5,166 nt of DNA from CAZEQH01 sp964566875 (GCA_964566875.1 CAZMJM010000031.1:1-5166); one strand, 5' to 3'. Numbered from the stretch's first letter, positions 1 through 4,521 are shown. The notes: generated by a model from the sequence alone, not told the origin. A program made the numbers and translations.

Positions 1-28
1 AAATAAAAATTGGTGATAAACACCAATT
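1..28 (-). terminator. Intrinsic terminator of the 113-residue gene
   Basis: A perfect 8-bp stem (AATTGGTG at 8-15, CACCAATT at 21-28) encloses a 5-nt loop. On the minus strand it is followed by a T-rich tail (TTTTATTT). It lies 15 nt beyond the stop codon of the gene ending at 44, as expected for a Rho-independent terminator. The stem is rich in A-T pairs, so termination may be only moderately efficient. Confidence 0.75.
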
Positions 29-43
29 AAAGAAAATAAAGAG

Positions 44-385
44 CTATTTCTTCTTTCCTTTCAGTACTGTCAATTTTAGAATGAGATTCAGTTGAGCGGC
101 TGAATATTTCCGTGTCCGGTTTCCCTGTGAAAAACTGTGGTCAAGTTCGTTCAGGTATCCCAGCATTTTGTCTATGTCCTTTAGTTTCAGCGAAATCGCC
201 TCTCTAACGATTCTATCTCCTGCGACGTCAAGCACCTTTGCTACCTCATCGCCTTCATAAAATTTTTTGCTCCCGCAGACAGAAATAAGGCTAAGCAGAA
301 TGTCCTCTGCCTTCTCCTTCTCTAATAGCGAGGTATCTTTTCCACCCATAAGGATGTTTTCAATAATCCTTTCAATTTCTTTCAA
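44..385 (-). CDS. Hypothetical helical protein, 113 residues
   Basis: I do not recognise a family. The protein is charged and looks almost entirely alpha-helical, with a Lys-rich tail (KGKKK). It has no signal peptide or membrane segment, so it is probably cytoplasmic. The frame starts at TTG (383-385), the first possible start after an upstream in-frame stop. No convincing Shine-Dalgarno site precedes it. An in-frame ATG at 347-349 would give a protein 12 residues shorter, with an AGGA about 20 nt upstream, so the start is uncertain. The gene has its own candidate promoter (416-444) and terminator (8-28), so it looks like a one-gene unit. The C-terminal half (a Leu/Lys-rich helix, then NRTRKYSAAQLNLILKL) could be a helical bundle that binds protein or nucleic acid, but that is a guess. 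Confidence 0.75.
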   Translation of the reverse strand: MKEIERIIENILMGGKDTSLLEKEKAEDILLSLISVCGSKKFYEGDEVAKVLDVAGDRIVREAISLKLKDIDKMLGYLNELDHSFSQGNRTRKYSAAQLNLILKLTVLKGKKK

Positions 386-415
386 TTATTATCAACCAGC
401 TAAATTTTATTCTTT

Positions 416-444
416 ATTTAACAATTTAAAACAAAATTTGTCAA
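416..444 (-). promoter_or_regulatory. Candidate sigma-70 promoter of the 113-residue gene
   Basis: A perfect -35 box TTGACA (439-444, minus strand) is followed after 17 nt by TTAAAT (416-421), a 4-of-6 match to the -10 consensus. It lies just behind the terminator of the SdpI gene (447-474) and gives a leader of about 25 nt before the TTG start. Very AT-rich surroundings raise the chance of a random match. Confidence 0.5.
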
Positions 445-446
445 CG

Positions 447-474
447 AATTAAAAAAGAATGCAGGGCATTCTTT
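447..474 (-). terminator. Intrinsic terminator of the SdpI-family gene
   Basis: A 9-bp perfect stem (AAAGAATGC at 454-462, GCATTCTTT at 466-474) with a 3-nt loop is followed on the minus strand by TTTTTTAATT. It lies about 25 nt past the stop of the gene ending at 500. Confidence 0.8.
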
Positions 475-499
475 CTATAGAACAGAGAATTAAATGATA

Positions 500-1138
500 C
501 TAATTGCCCTTTTCCTTACGGTATTCAAAATAAGAATAGAACGTAAGATAAACTGAGGCGACGATCAAGGGTATGAAGACAAGCCAGAACAAGTAGTCGG
601 GGAAAAATATTCCCAGGAACGCGATAATACCCGAGGCCTTAAACAGCTTTCCTCCCAACCTGTGGGTCTTATCCCAGACGCTTTCACTGCTCAGGGTCCA
701 GGGCGTTCTGATGCCGATAAACCAGTTTCTCCTGGCATTTTCAACCAGAACGCCCGAGTAGAAAAATAAAATTCCCAAAGCTGCAGATAAAAGCCTGTTC
801 ATGCTGAACCTAAGCCCTAAATTCCAGAGTATCGTCAAAACATACAGACAGAACATAAACAGGACAAGAAGGACAATAAATCCGTCGAAATACTTCCTGA
901 ATTTCTTAATATTTTCCTTCAACGGGTCTATCCTGGGAATGAAAATAAAAAGCAGGAGTAAGGCCATGGTAATAATGGGCATCAGAAATAATCCCCAGAA
1001 CTTAGGCATGTACCCGTCCACCTGGCCCTGAAAATTCCAATGCGAAGCCATCATGTCGGGCATGCAGTGATAGATATTGATGCCGAAGGCAAAAGACAGA
1101 AAAATAATTATTAATATAATTGCCTCGCTTTTCCTCAT
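500..1138 (-). CDS. SdpI-family integral membrane protein (DUF1648 + SdpI domains)
   Basis: The namesake SdpI of Bacillus subtilis protects the cell from the SdpC toxin and, with SdpR, senses it; most family members elsewhere are uncharacterised. This 212-residue protein shows both family parts. After the first membrane segment (about 6-24) comes a DUF1648-like stretch with P27, H33-W34 and G38 (SHWNFQGQVDGYMPKF). Membrane segments follow near 46-68, 86-105 and 114-132. The SdpI signature lies at 134-166 (NWFIGIRTPWTLSSESVW, then KTHRLGGKLF), with more membrane segments near 167-182 and 184-203. It starts at ATG 1136-1138 with only a weak site (TGGA) before it; a TAGAAT 8 nt upstream might place the transcript start almost at the ATG. 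No sdpC-like toxin or ArsR-type sdpR regulator is nearby, so immunity to an Sdp-type toxin cannot be assumed. Confidence 0.93.
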   Translation of the reverse strand: MRKSEAIILIIIFLSFAFGINIYHCMPDMMASHWNFQGQVDGYMPKFWGLFLMPIITMALLLLFIFIPRIDPLKENIKKFRKYFDGFIVLLVLFMFCLYVLTILWNLGLRFSMNRLLSAALGILFFYSGVLVENARRNWFIGIRTPWTLSSESVWDKTHRLGGKLFKASGIIAFLGIFFPDYLFWLVFIPLIVASVYLTFYSYFEYRKEKGN

Positions 1139-1164
1139 AATATTCCATTCTACTCCCCAATACG

Positions 1165-1192
1165 AAAATAAAAAAGAGCAATTTTGCTCTTT
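1165..1192 (-). terminator. Intrinsic terminator of the 116-residue gene
   Basis: An 8-bp perfect stem (AAAGAGCA at 1173-1180, TGCTCTTT at 1185-1192) with a 4-nt loop is followed on the minus strand by TTTTTATTTT. It lies between the stop at 1211 and the start of the SdpI gene at 1138. Any SdpI promoter must therefore overlap it or lie in the short gap, unless the SdpI gene is expressed by readthrough. Confidence 0.8.
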
Positions 1193-1210
1193 GGTTAAGT
1201 TTTAAATTTT

Positions 1211-1561
1211 TCAGCTAAATCTGATACCGCTCCCTGGAGGCAGGGTCCGGAGAGCTTTATCAAGTTTTCTGGCCTCATCAAATATCTCTACTAAAAGCTT
1301 TGCAGCTGCCCGTGAAGATATTTTATTATCCTTAACGTCAACGATCTTTGATAATTGCACGCGTATGCTCCATAGAAGATTAACGAAATTTAAAATATCA
1401 ATATCGGTATTAAGAACCTCAATAGCCTTCTTTTTTGCCGTTTCTGCCTTCTCGTCTACCTCCTGAACGAGTAAAGTCTTTATGTAAGCTTCAAGAAAAT
1501 CAATGAGTTTTTCTTTTGCTTCAGTGCTCAAATCCCGTGAATACAATTCTTTTTCCGGCAT
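1211..1561 (-). CDS. Hypothetical helical protein, 116 residues
   Basis: I do not recognise the family. The sequence is strongly helical and charged. Residues 12-50 form one long amphipathic stretch (AKEKLIDFLEAYIKTLL, then an EVDEKAETAKKKAIE run). Two further helices follow (about 51-75 and 83-108), and the protein ends in a short Gly/Pro tail (LPPGSGIRFS). It has no membrane segment or signal peptide and only one tryptophan. A cytoplasmic helical bundle or coiled-coil partner protein is plausible but unproven. The start is ATG 1559-1561; the upstream sequence (AGCGATAG) is a poor Shine-Dalgarno site. A TATAAT and a TTGACT (1620-1625) lie upstream but are not properly spaced from each other. 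The gene sits between its own terminator (1165-1192) and that of the gene before it (1622-1652), so it should be a one-gene unit. Confidence 0.8.
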   Translation of the reverse strand: MPEKELYSRDLSTEAKEKLIDFLEAYIKTLLVQEVDEKAETAKKKAIEVLNTDIDILNFVNLLWSIRVQLSKIVDVKDNKISSRAAAKLLVEIFDEARKLDKALRTLPPGSGIRFS

Positions 1562-1621
1562 TTTCTATCGCTTTTTTTTGTTAATTTTACTATAGATACC
1601 CTACCAAACCAGAATTATAAG

Positions 1622-1652
1622 TCAAACAAAAAACTCCGTTCAACACGGAGTT
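1622..1652 (-). terminator. Intrinsic terminator of the small His/Cys-rich gene
   Basis: An 8-bp perfect stem (AACTCCGT at 1632-1639, ACGGAGTT at 1645-1652) with loop TCAAC is followed on the minus strand by TTTTTGTTTG. It lies 34 nt past the stop codon at 1687. It is one of the stronger terminators in the window. Confidence 0.85.
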
Positions 1653-1686
1653 CTTTGCACATCTCCTCATTCAAATTATCTTTGTT

Positions 1687-1899
1687 TTAATCCTTTATGG
1701 TAATGCCCCACTTCTTCATACATGCATCATGCTCTTTCGGGTCACCGCAGGGGCCGTTTTCCTTATGCCATTCATCATGCTCTTTTTGCGTGACCACTAA
1801 CCCCCTTTTCTCTTTTTTGAACTTTTTATCTTTTAACATAATGGTTCGCGTTTTTAAAAGTTCCTTATTGTCCTTTACGCTTATTACTACACAAAACAA
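1687..1899 (-). CDS. Small soluble His/Cys-rich protein, function unknown
   Basis: The frame gives 70 residues from TTG (1897-1899) or 50 from the first ATG (1837-1839). Neither start has a good Shine-Dalgarno site, though an AAGGA lies about 22 nt before the ATG. The well-formed part is the C-terminal 35 residues. In 50-residue numbering it carries H21, H25, C31, H37 and C40, a spacing of H-x3-H-x5-C-x5-H-x2-C. This is built around two copies of KEHD (KEHDEWHKENGPCGD and KEHDACMKKWG). Such an arrangement could bind a metal ion. That is inference from spacing only; I cannot name a family. A Lys-rich segment (KDKKFKKEKRG) precedes it and might contact nucleic acid. The protein has no membrane segment. 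A strong terminator follows, and no clear promoter is visible upstream. Confidence 0.72.
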   Translation of the reverse strand: MFCVVISVKDNKELLKTRTIMLKDKKFKKEKRGLVVTQKEHDEWHKENGPCGDPKEHDACMKKWGITIKD

Positions 1900-1999
1900 A
1901 CGATTTTATTTCATTTCGAAGTTCTCTTGAGGATTTCGCCTTTCAGCTTCTTTACTTCCGCCGGCAGCGTTACGGACGGTCAAAAACACTAAGTAGTAA
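1900..1999. other. Intergenic stretch with a possible decayed coding fragment
   Basis: Between the terminator of the 84-residue gene and the next gene lies a locally GC-richer patch. On the minus strand, 1979-1911 reads as 22 open codons that resemble protein (PSVTLPAEVKKLKGEILK, then RTSK and a TGA stop). A TGA lies immediately before the first codon, so there is no start. An overlapping frame from GTG could encode about 26 residues but has no ribosome binding site. It may be the 3' remnant of a lost gene or chance; I see no other structure. Confidence 0.25.
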
Positions 2000-2022
2000 T
2001 AAAAAATGGTGCTTACACACCA
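1999..2022 (-). terminator. Probable terminator of the 84-residue gene
   Basis: A short 5-bp stem (TGGTG at 2007-2011, CACCA at 2018-2022) with a 6-nt loop is followed on the minus strand by TTTTTTATT. It lies 65 nt after the stop at 2088. The hairpin is weaker than the others, but the T-tract is good. Confidence 0.55.
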
Positions 2023-2087
2023 GATAGATAATTTTTGGAATTATAGAAAACTCTACTTAAAACGCCAAATGAGAGAGAAAATTTATT

Positions 2088-2342
2088 TTAATCCATTTTC
2101 TTCTTTTCCTGCGCTGTCAAAGAAGTGAGCCACAAGATAAAAGGTCTCCTAATCTTATCTATAGGCCAATATTCACTTTTAAAAAGGGATGCTTTCTCTG
2201 TCCGGAAACGAGAAAGCAGGGGGATTGTGGCCTTCAGGTTTACGGGAGATAACCTGTTATGTTCCTCTAAAAACTCCTCTTTTTTAAGATGGGGATTTGT
2301 AACCTCTTGGACCTTTTTTAGTCTCGGAATCATAGGTTTCAA
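2088..2342 (-). CDS. Hypothetical protein, 84 residues
   Basis: No family is recognised. The protein is basic and soluble, with a Lys/Glu-rich N-terminal half. Its central segment reads SPVNLKATIPLLSRFRTEK, followed by YWPIDKIRRPFILWLTSLT and a charged tail ending EKKKMD. The frame starts at TTG (2340-2342); an ATG three codons in (2331-2333) is equally possible, and neither has a clear Shine-Dalgarno site. The frame stays open upstream to a stop at 2439-2441, but no ATG, GTG or TTG lies in that part. The opposite strand is also open over most of this stretch (2125-2367). I prefer the minus strand because the neighbours share it, the C-terminus looks natural and a terminator follows. This is one of the less certain genes here. 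Confidence 0.55.
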   Translation of the reverse strand: MKPMIPRLKKVQEVTNPHLKKEEFLEEHNRLSPVNLKATIPLLSRFRTEKASLFKSEYWPIDKIRRPFILWLTSLTAQEKKKMD

Positions 2343-2477
2343 AGAAAAAGCAACTCTTCTTGAATAACGGTGAGTTGCAAATAGCGTGATGAGTATAATC
2401 AGCGGACTATTTGTAGTCCCAAACTTCGGCTCCCAAGTCTACCCTACACCTATTCCTTTAATAAATCAATACCTGCT
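2343..2477. other. Intergenic stretch with hairpin and weak promoter signals
   Basis: This stretch separates the 167-residue gene's terminator from the 84-residue gene. It contains a 6-bp inverted repeat (GGACTA at 2404-2409, TAGTCC at 2414-2419) and, on the minus strand, a TATACT (2392-2397) that could be a -10 box; the matching -35 is poor (GGGACT). On the plus strand a 43-codon frame opens at ATG 2389 and ends at 2520, overlapping the terminator. I do not call it a gene. Confidence 0.3.
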
Positions 2478-2509
2478 AAAAACCCTGGCCGCGCATCCGG
2501 CTGACCAGG
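2477..2509 (-). terminator. Intrinsic terminator of the 167-residue gene
   Basis: CCTGG (2484-2488) pairs with CCAGG (2505-2509). An inner CCG/CGG pair of arms is separated from the outer stem by a 4-nt bulge. On the minus strand GTTTTTAG follows. It is the most GC-rich hairpin here and lies 21 nt past the stop at 2531. The T-tract is short. Confidence 0.6.
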
Positions 2510-2530
2510 AATTCGCCTGATTGGGAATAT

Positions 2531-3034
2531 TTAAACCTGAGCGAAGGCGACCACATAGTTCTTCCCGTAGTACTGGGCACACTTTGGGCAGGTGGTGTAG
2601 AAAAAATAAAGCTTTTTCATCGTCTTGCCTTTCGCTTTCACATGCTCTTCCATCTGTTCCATCCAATTTCGCGCTTCCCTGAAATCCCCTTCAAATACCT
2701 TACTCAGGAAGGTGCCGGATAATTTCACCATCTCCTCTCCGGGAATGTCTTTATCTACGGCAAAATAATGTTCGCTTTTCCAGGGCGAAGGGTCGCAGGA
2801 AAGAACCAAAAATCCTTCCTCGGAAGCTTTTTCTTTTTCAATCTTTTTCCAGACCCTGGGGAACACCGACCCCATGTTCACTGGAATATGGAAAAAGCTC
2901 ATGGTATTCGCCTTAACGAACAGCTTATTATCAAAAACGAAAGTTTGCCCATCCCAGGGAGCCGGGTCAAACCTAGGGCAGCACCCTGTTTCCTTTCTGT
3001 CCATATTGATTTTCGGAACTTCATTGGTATCCAT
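2531..3034 (-). CDS. Conserved cysteine-containing protein, 167 residues, possibly GyrI-like
   Basis: The sequence looks like a widely conserved but uncharacterised bacterial family, recalled rather than searched. Marks are ETGCCPRFDPAPWDG (residues 15-29), HIPVNMGSVF (49-58), LSCDPSPWKSEHYFAV (78-93), LSGTFLSKVFEG (105-116) and YTTCPKCAQYYGKNYVV (146-162). The strand-helix order, with an FEGDF turn before a long helix, recalls GyrI-like small-molecule-binding folds; this is a weak structural guess. Cysteines at 18, 19, 80, 149 and 152, including a CxxC, could bind metal or form a redox pair. The frame reaches TTG at 3101-3103 (190 residues). I chose ATG 3032-3034 because AAGGA (3043-3047) lies 8 nt before it and the conserved part starts soon after. 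The protein is soluble, probably cytoplasmic, and has its own terminator. Confidence 0.88.
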   Translation of the reverse strand: MDTNEVPKINMDRKETGCCPRFDPAPWDGQTFVFDNKLFVKANTMSFFHIPVNMGSVFPRVWKKIEKEKASEEGFLVLSCDPSPWKSEHYFAVDKDIPGEEMVKLSGTFLSKVFEGDFREARNWMEQMEEHVKAKGKTMKKLYFFYTTCPKCAQYYGKNYVVAFAQV

Positions 3035-3042
3035 AGTAATTT

Positions 3043-3047
3043 TCCTT
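3043..3047 (-). promoter_or_regulatory. Ribosome binding site deciding the start of the 167-residue gene
   Basis: AAGGA lies 8 nt upstream of ATG 3032-3034. No comparable site precedes the upstream in-frame starts (ATG 3068-3070, TTG 3101-3103), so the shorter protein is preferred. Confidence 0.65.
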
Positions 3048-3073
3048 GTTATCTTATAATACACCCTCATTTT

Positions 3074-3103
3074 ATCATAAAATATATATCCCGCCGAAAC
3101 CAA
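3074..3103 (-). promoter_or_regulatory. Weak candidate promoter of the 167-residue gene
   Basis: TTGGTT (3098-3103) and TATGAT (3074-3079) on the minus strand are separated by 18 nt. They lie just behind the NUDIX terminator and give a leader of about 35 nt. A TATTAT further downstream is an alternative -10 box. Confidence 0.3.
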
Positions 3104-3127
3104 AAAAAAGCCCTTTCGGACATTTTT
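3102..3127 (-). terminator. Intrinsic terminator of the NUDIX gene
   Basis: On the minus strand GTCC, a GAAA tetraloop and GGGC form a compact hairpin, with one G-U pair and a GNRA-type loop. It is followed by eight T residues. Outside a single U-U mismatch, five A-U pairs extend the stem. It starts about 20 nt past the stop at 3146. Confidence 0.75.
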
Positions 3128-3145
3128 GTTTTTTGAGACAGGCGT

Positions 3146-3583
3146 TTAAGGCCGTATCACTTTAATAATGTCTAAGGGCATCTTGATTTTTCCGTAATTA
3201 TCAACGACATCCAATATGTAAGGCGAAAGCAATAGTTTATTTTCACCCAGTTCTTTAATCTCTTCCCGGGTGAACCACCTGATTTCTTTTATCTCATTGG
3301 TAGCTTTTGGCTCGGCGCCCACAATATCCGCTGAAAATATAAAAGCAATGGCGTTACCCAGGGAAATCATCTGCTGATAAATCCCAATAAAGTGTTTCAA
3401 TCGCACTTCAGTTCTTATCTCTTCACCTGCTTCTCTGGCTGCACACTGAAAGATGCTTTCACCTTTCTCCAATCTTCCTCCTATAAAATTCCATTTATCG
3501 GTATAGGGGGCCTGCGTTTCTTTTCCCATCAAAAATCTTCCATTCTTAAAAAAAACACAAACCGCCGCAACAATTTTTGTTAT
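3146..3583 (-). CDS. NUDIX hydrolase, start codon unclear
   Basis: NUDIX enzymes hydrolyse nucleoside diphosphates linked to another group, often damaged nucleotides; the substrate cannot be read here. The NUDIX box starts at GGRLEKGE and continues to REAGEEIRT, with the metal-binding REAGEE core intact. The conserved glycine two residues after it is arginine. A C-terminal MutT-like motif (EIRWFTREEIKEL) follows. The first normal start is TTG 3530-3532, directly before ATG (128 residues), but that cuts off the expected first strand. The same frame continues upstream with ITKIVAAVCVFFKNGRFLMG, a classic NUDIX N-terminus. I therefore extend it to ATA 3581-3583, which lies 5 nt behind a strong AGGTGAT (145 residues). 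Alternatively, translation starts at GTG 3591-3593 and a one-base change in an A5 run (3574-3578) broke the frame. The gene has its own promoter and terminator. Confidence 0.9.
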   Translation of the reverse strand: MTKIVAAVCVFFKNGRFLMGKETQAPYTDKWNFIGGRLEKGESIFQCAAREAGEEIRTEVRLKHFIGIYQQMISLGNAIAFIFSADIVGAEPKATNEIKEIRWFTREEIKELGENKLLLSPYILDVVDNYGKIKMPLDIIKVIRP

Positions 3584-3588
3584 TTCTA

Positions 3589-3595
3589 ATCACCT
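3589..3595 (-). promoter_or_regulatory. Strong Shine-Dalgarno site before a non-AUG NUDIX start
   Basis: AGGTGAT is a seven-base match to the anti-Shine-Dalgarno region. In the NUDIX frame the codon 5 nt downstream is ATA (3581-3583), and ATT (3572-3574) follows three codons later. The only canonical start near it, GTG 3591-3593, lies inside this motif and in another frame. Confidence 0.55.
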
Positions 3596-3617
3596 TTTAA
3601 AGAACAATTTTTATATA

Positions 3618-3646
3618 TTTCTAAAATATTTCACATCATTTGTCAA
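3618..3646 (-). promoter_or_regulatory. Candidate sigma-70 promoter of the NUDIX gene
   Basis: A perfect TTGACA (3641-3646) is followed after 17 nt by TAGAAA (3618-3623), a 4-of-6 match to the -10 box. It begins one base beyond the T-tract of the upstream gene's terminator (3647-3677). It would give a leader of about 20-30 nt that includes the Shine-Dalgarno site at 3589-3595. Confidence 0.55.
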
Positions 3647-3677
3647 TAAAAAACCGCGAACCGCACATGGCTCACGG
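3647..3677 (-). terminator. Strong intrinsic terminator of the 54-residue gene
   Basis: On the minus strand CCGTGAGCC (3669-3677) pairs along its full 9-bp length with GGTTCGCGG (3654-3662), using two G-U pairs, around a 6-nt loop. TTTTTT and ATT follow. It lies 48 nt past the stop at 3726. The two G-U pairs form on the minus-strand RNA; on the plus strand they become C-A mismatches, so the structure is directional. Confidence 0.85.
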
Positions 3678-3725
3678 CATCGTGTTAGGATGATTTAAAA
3701 GGTAAAATGGCTGTTATCTCCGGAT

Positions 3726-3890
3726 TTAATGGAGGAAAAAGTCAAAGGCGTAATAGACCAGAAAGGCCGGCCACACCAAAGCTTTCAAAATCCCGACAAC
3801 TCCCATCCAGAAGGTCGCAGCGTGGCTCACAAAATAAACGGCTGTGCCTATCAGGCCTAGACCATAAAAGGCTGAATTTCCGTGCCTCAT
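3726..3890 (-). CDS. Small two-segment membrane protein, 54 residues
   Basis: Read from ATG 3888-3890, the minus strand encodes 54 residues with a clear membrane character. It has a short polar start (MRHGNSAFYG), a first hydrophobic segment (about 10-25, GLGLIGTAVYFVSHAA) and a second (about 27-48, FWMGVVGILKALVWPAFLVYYAF), ending DFFLH. Aromatic residues and one lysine in the second segment suggest a helical hairpin in the inner membrane. It resembles short conserved inner-membrane proteins I have seen in bacterial genomes, of unknown function. Codons look natural, while the overlapping plus-strand and minus-strand frames do not. No Shine-Dalgarno site precedes the ATG, but a perfect TATAAT lies 7 nt upstream, suggesting a leaderless mRNA. 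A strong terminator follows. An upstream ATG (3937-3939) with GGAG belongs to another frame. Confidence 0.8.
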   Translation of the reverse strand: MRHGNSAFYGLGLIGTAVYFVSHAATFWMGVVGILKALVWPAFLVYYAFDFFLH

Positions 3891-3897
3891 GTTTGTT

Positions 3898-3903
3898 ATT
3901 ATA
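3898..3903 (-). promoter_or_regulatory. -10 box of a likely leaderless promoter
   Basis: A perfect TATAAT on the minus strand ends 7 nt before the ATG of the 54-residue gene, so transcription would begin at or within one or two bases of the start codon. The -35 region is poor: TTGCGG is 20 nt away, too far for standard spacing. The box could be chance in this AT-rich stretch. Confidence 0.45.
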
Positions 3904-3965
3904 TCTTTTTATATTAATTAAATCCGCAACCTTATTCATTTTACTCCATCAAAATTCGAAGAGCA

Positions 3966-4006
3966 ATAAAAAAAGAGGAGAAAGAAATATATTATTCCCG
4001 TCTCCT
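3966..4006 (-). terminator. Intrinsic terminator of the 138-residue gene
   Basis: AGGAGA (4001-4006 on the minus strand) pairs with TCTCCT (3976-3981). After a bulged C, an inner GGGAA pairs with TTCTT around an AT-rich loop. CTTTTTTTATT follows. It lies about 19 nt past the stop at 4025. Confidence 0.7.
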
Positions 4007-4024
4007 TGAAAAAATTTTCACCCT

Positions 4025-4441
4025 CTATAAGTCAATTACATAATAAGGCACGTTGCCGGGCATAGAGGACCATAATTCACGGGGCAGCAGGTAATCAGCT
4101 AAACCCAAGCCGATACCCAAACAGAAGAGCTGCTCCATCCGGACCTGAAGGGCTGTCCATTGCAAACCATTATCCTGAATGCATGCGTTCAGAAAAGACC
4201 ATCCCCCTCCCTCATGTACGCGGAATTGGTGAGGGAGAGCTTTCAGCCATGCTGTAATTTTAGTTCTTTTCTCTTCCAAACGTTCTAGATGGAAAGCAAA
4301 CTTGTTAAAAATTCCCTCTACAACCACGGCGCCTTCAGGAATCTTGCCAGGACCTTCTGTCTCCTCTTCCCTGTAAAGACAGTCTAAAAAAGCTTTTTCT
4401 ACCTCATTCGGGTCGATTAATAACTCGGATTGTTTGGTCAT
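4025..4441 (-). CDS. Conserved hypothetical protein, 138 residues
   Basis: The sequence has the look of a conserved, uncharacterised soluble family of about this length, recalled without a search. The N-terminal part (residues 11-21, PNEVEKAFLDC) is helical and acidic. PEGAVVVEGIFNKFAFH (35-51) leads into a charged helix (LERLEEKRTKITAWLKALP). Most distinctive are GGGWSFLNAC (78-87), QWTALQVRMEQLFCLGIGLGLADYLLPRELW (94-124, mildly hydrophobic) and the end MPGNVPYYVIDL. It has no signal peptide; the Gly/Leu-rich stretch at 106-119 is too short and interrupted to be a confident membrane segment. The start is ATG 4439-4441 with GAGG (4450-4453) 8 nt upstream. A TTGACA promoter lies upstream and a terminator follows, so it is a one-gene unit. 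No enzymatic motif is recognised. Confidence 0.88.
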   Translation of the reverse strand: MTKQSELLIDPNEVEKAFLDCLYREEETEGPGKIPEGAVVVEGIFNKFAFHLERLEEKRTKITAWLKALPHQFRVHEGGGWSFLNACIQDNGLQWTALQVRMEQLFCLGIGLGLADYLLPRELWSSMPGNVPYYVIDL

Positions 4442-4476
4442 TCATATCGCCTCTTTTATTTAATTGTTAATATGGT

Positions 4477-4504
4477 ATCTTACTTTAAATTTTTGTCTTG
4501 TCAA
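4477..4504 (-). promoter_or_regulatory. Candidate sigma-70 promoter of the 138-residue gene
   Basis: A perfect TTGACA (4499-4504) is followed after 16 nt by TAAGAT (4477-4482), giving a leader of about 30 nt with GAGG near its end. The 11 bases TACCATATTAA just downstream also occur in the promoter region of the next gene upstream. Confidence 0.5.
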
Positions 4505-4521
4505 TCAGAAGTCAAAACAAG

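Noticed and set aside
2125..2367. Plus-strand 80-residue frame opposite the 84-residue gene
   Set aside because: Both strands are open here. The minus strand is favoured by neighbour orientation, composition and a following terminator, but the choice is not certain.
2400..2465. tRNA-like look of the GGACTA/TAGTCC hairpin region
   Set aside because: There is no acceptor stem, T-arm GGTTCGA-type sequence or cloverleaf fit on either strand.
2466..2666. Minus-strand 66-residue frame over the end of the 167-residue gene
   Set aside because: It is an out-of-frame reading of a well-supported conserved gene.
2768..3136. Plus-strand frames of 122 and 61 residues
   Set aside because: They are antisense shadows of the 167-residue gene.
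3742..3939. Minus-strand 65-residue frame starting at ATG 3937-3939 with GGAG upstream
   Set aside because: After 16 codons it reads the 54-residue gene in the wrong frame, giving an Arg/Cys-rich sequence. The other frame has clear membrane-protein character.
3707..4009. Plus-strand 100-residue frame
   Set aside because: Its composition (Arg/Ser/Gln-rich, then Leu/Ile-rich) does not look like a protein, it covers the 54-residue membrane gene in antisense, and it runs through a minus-strand terminator.
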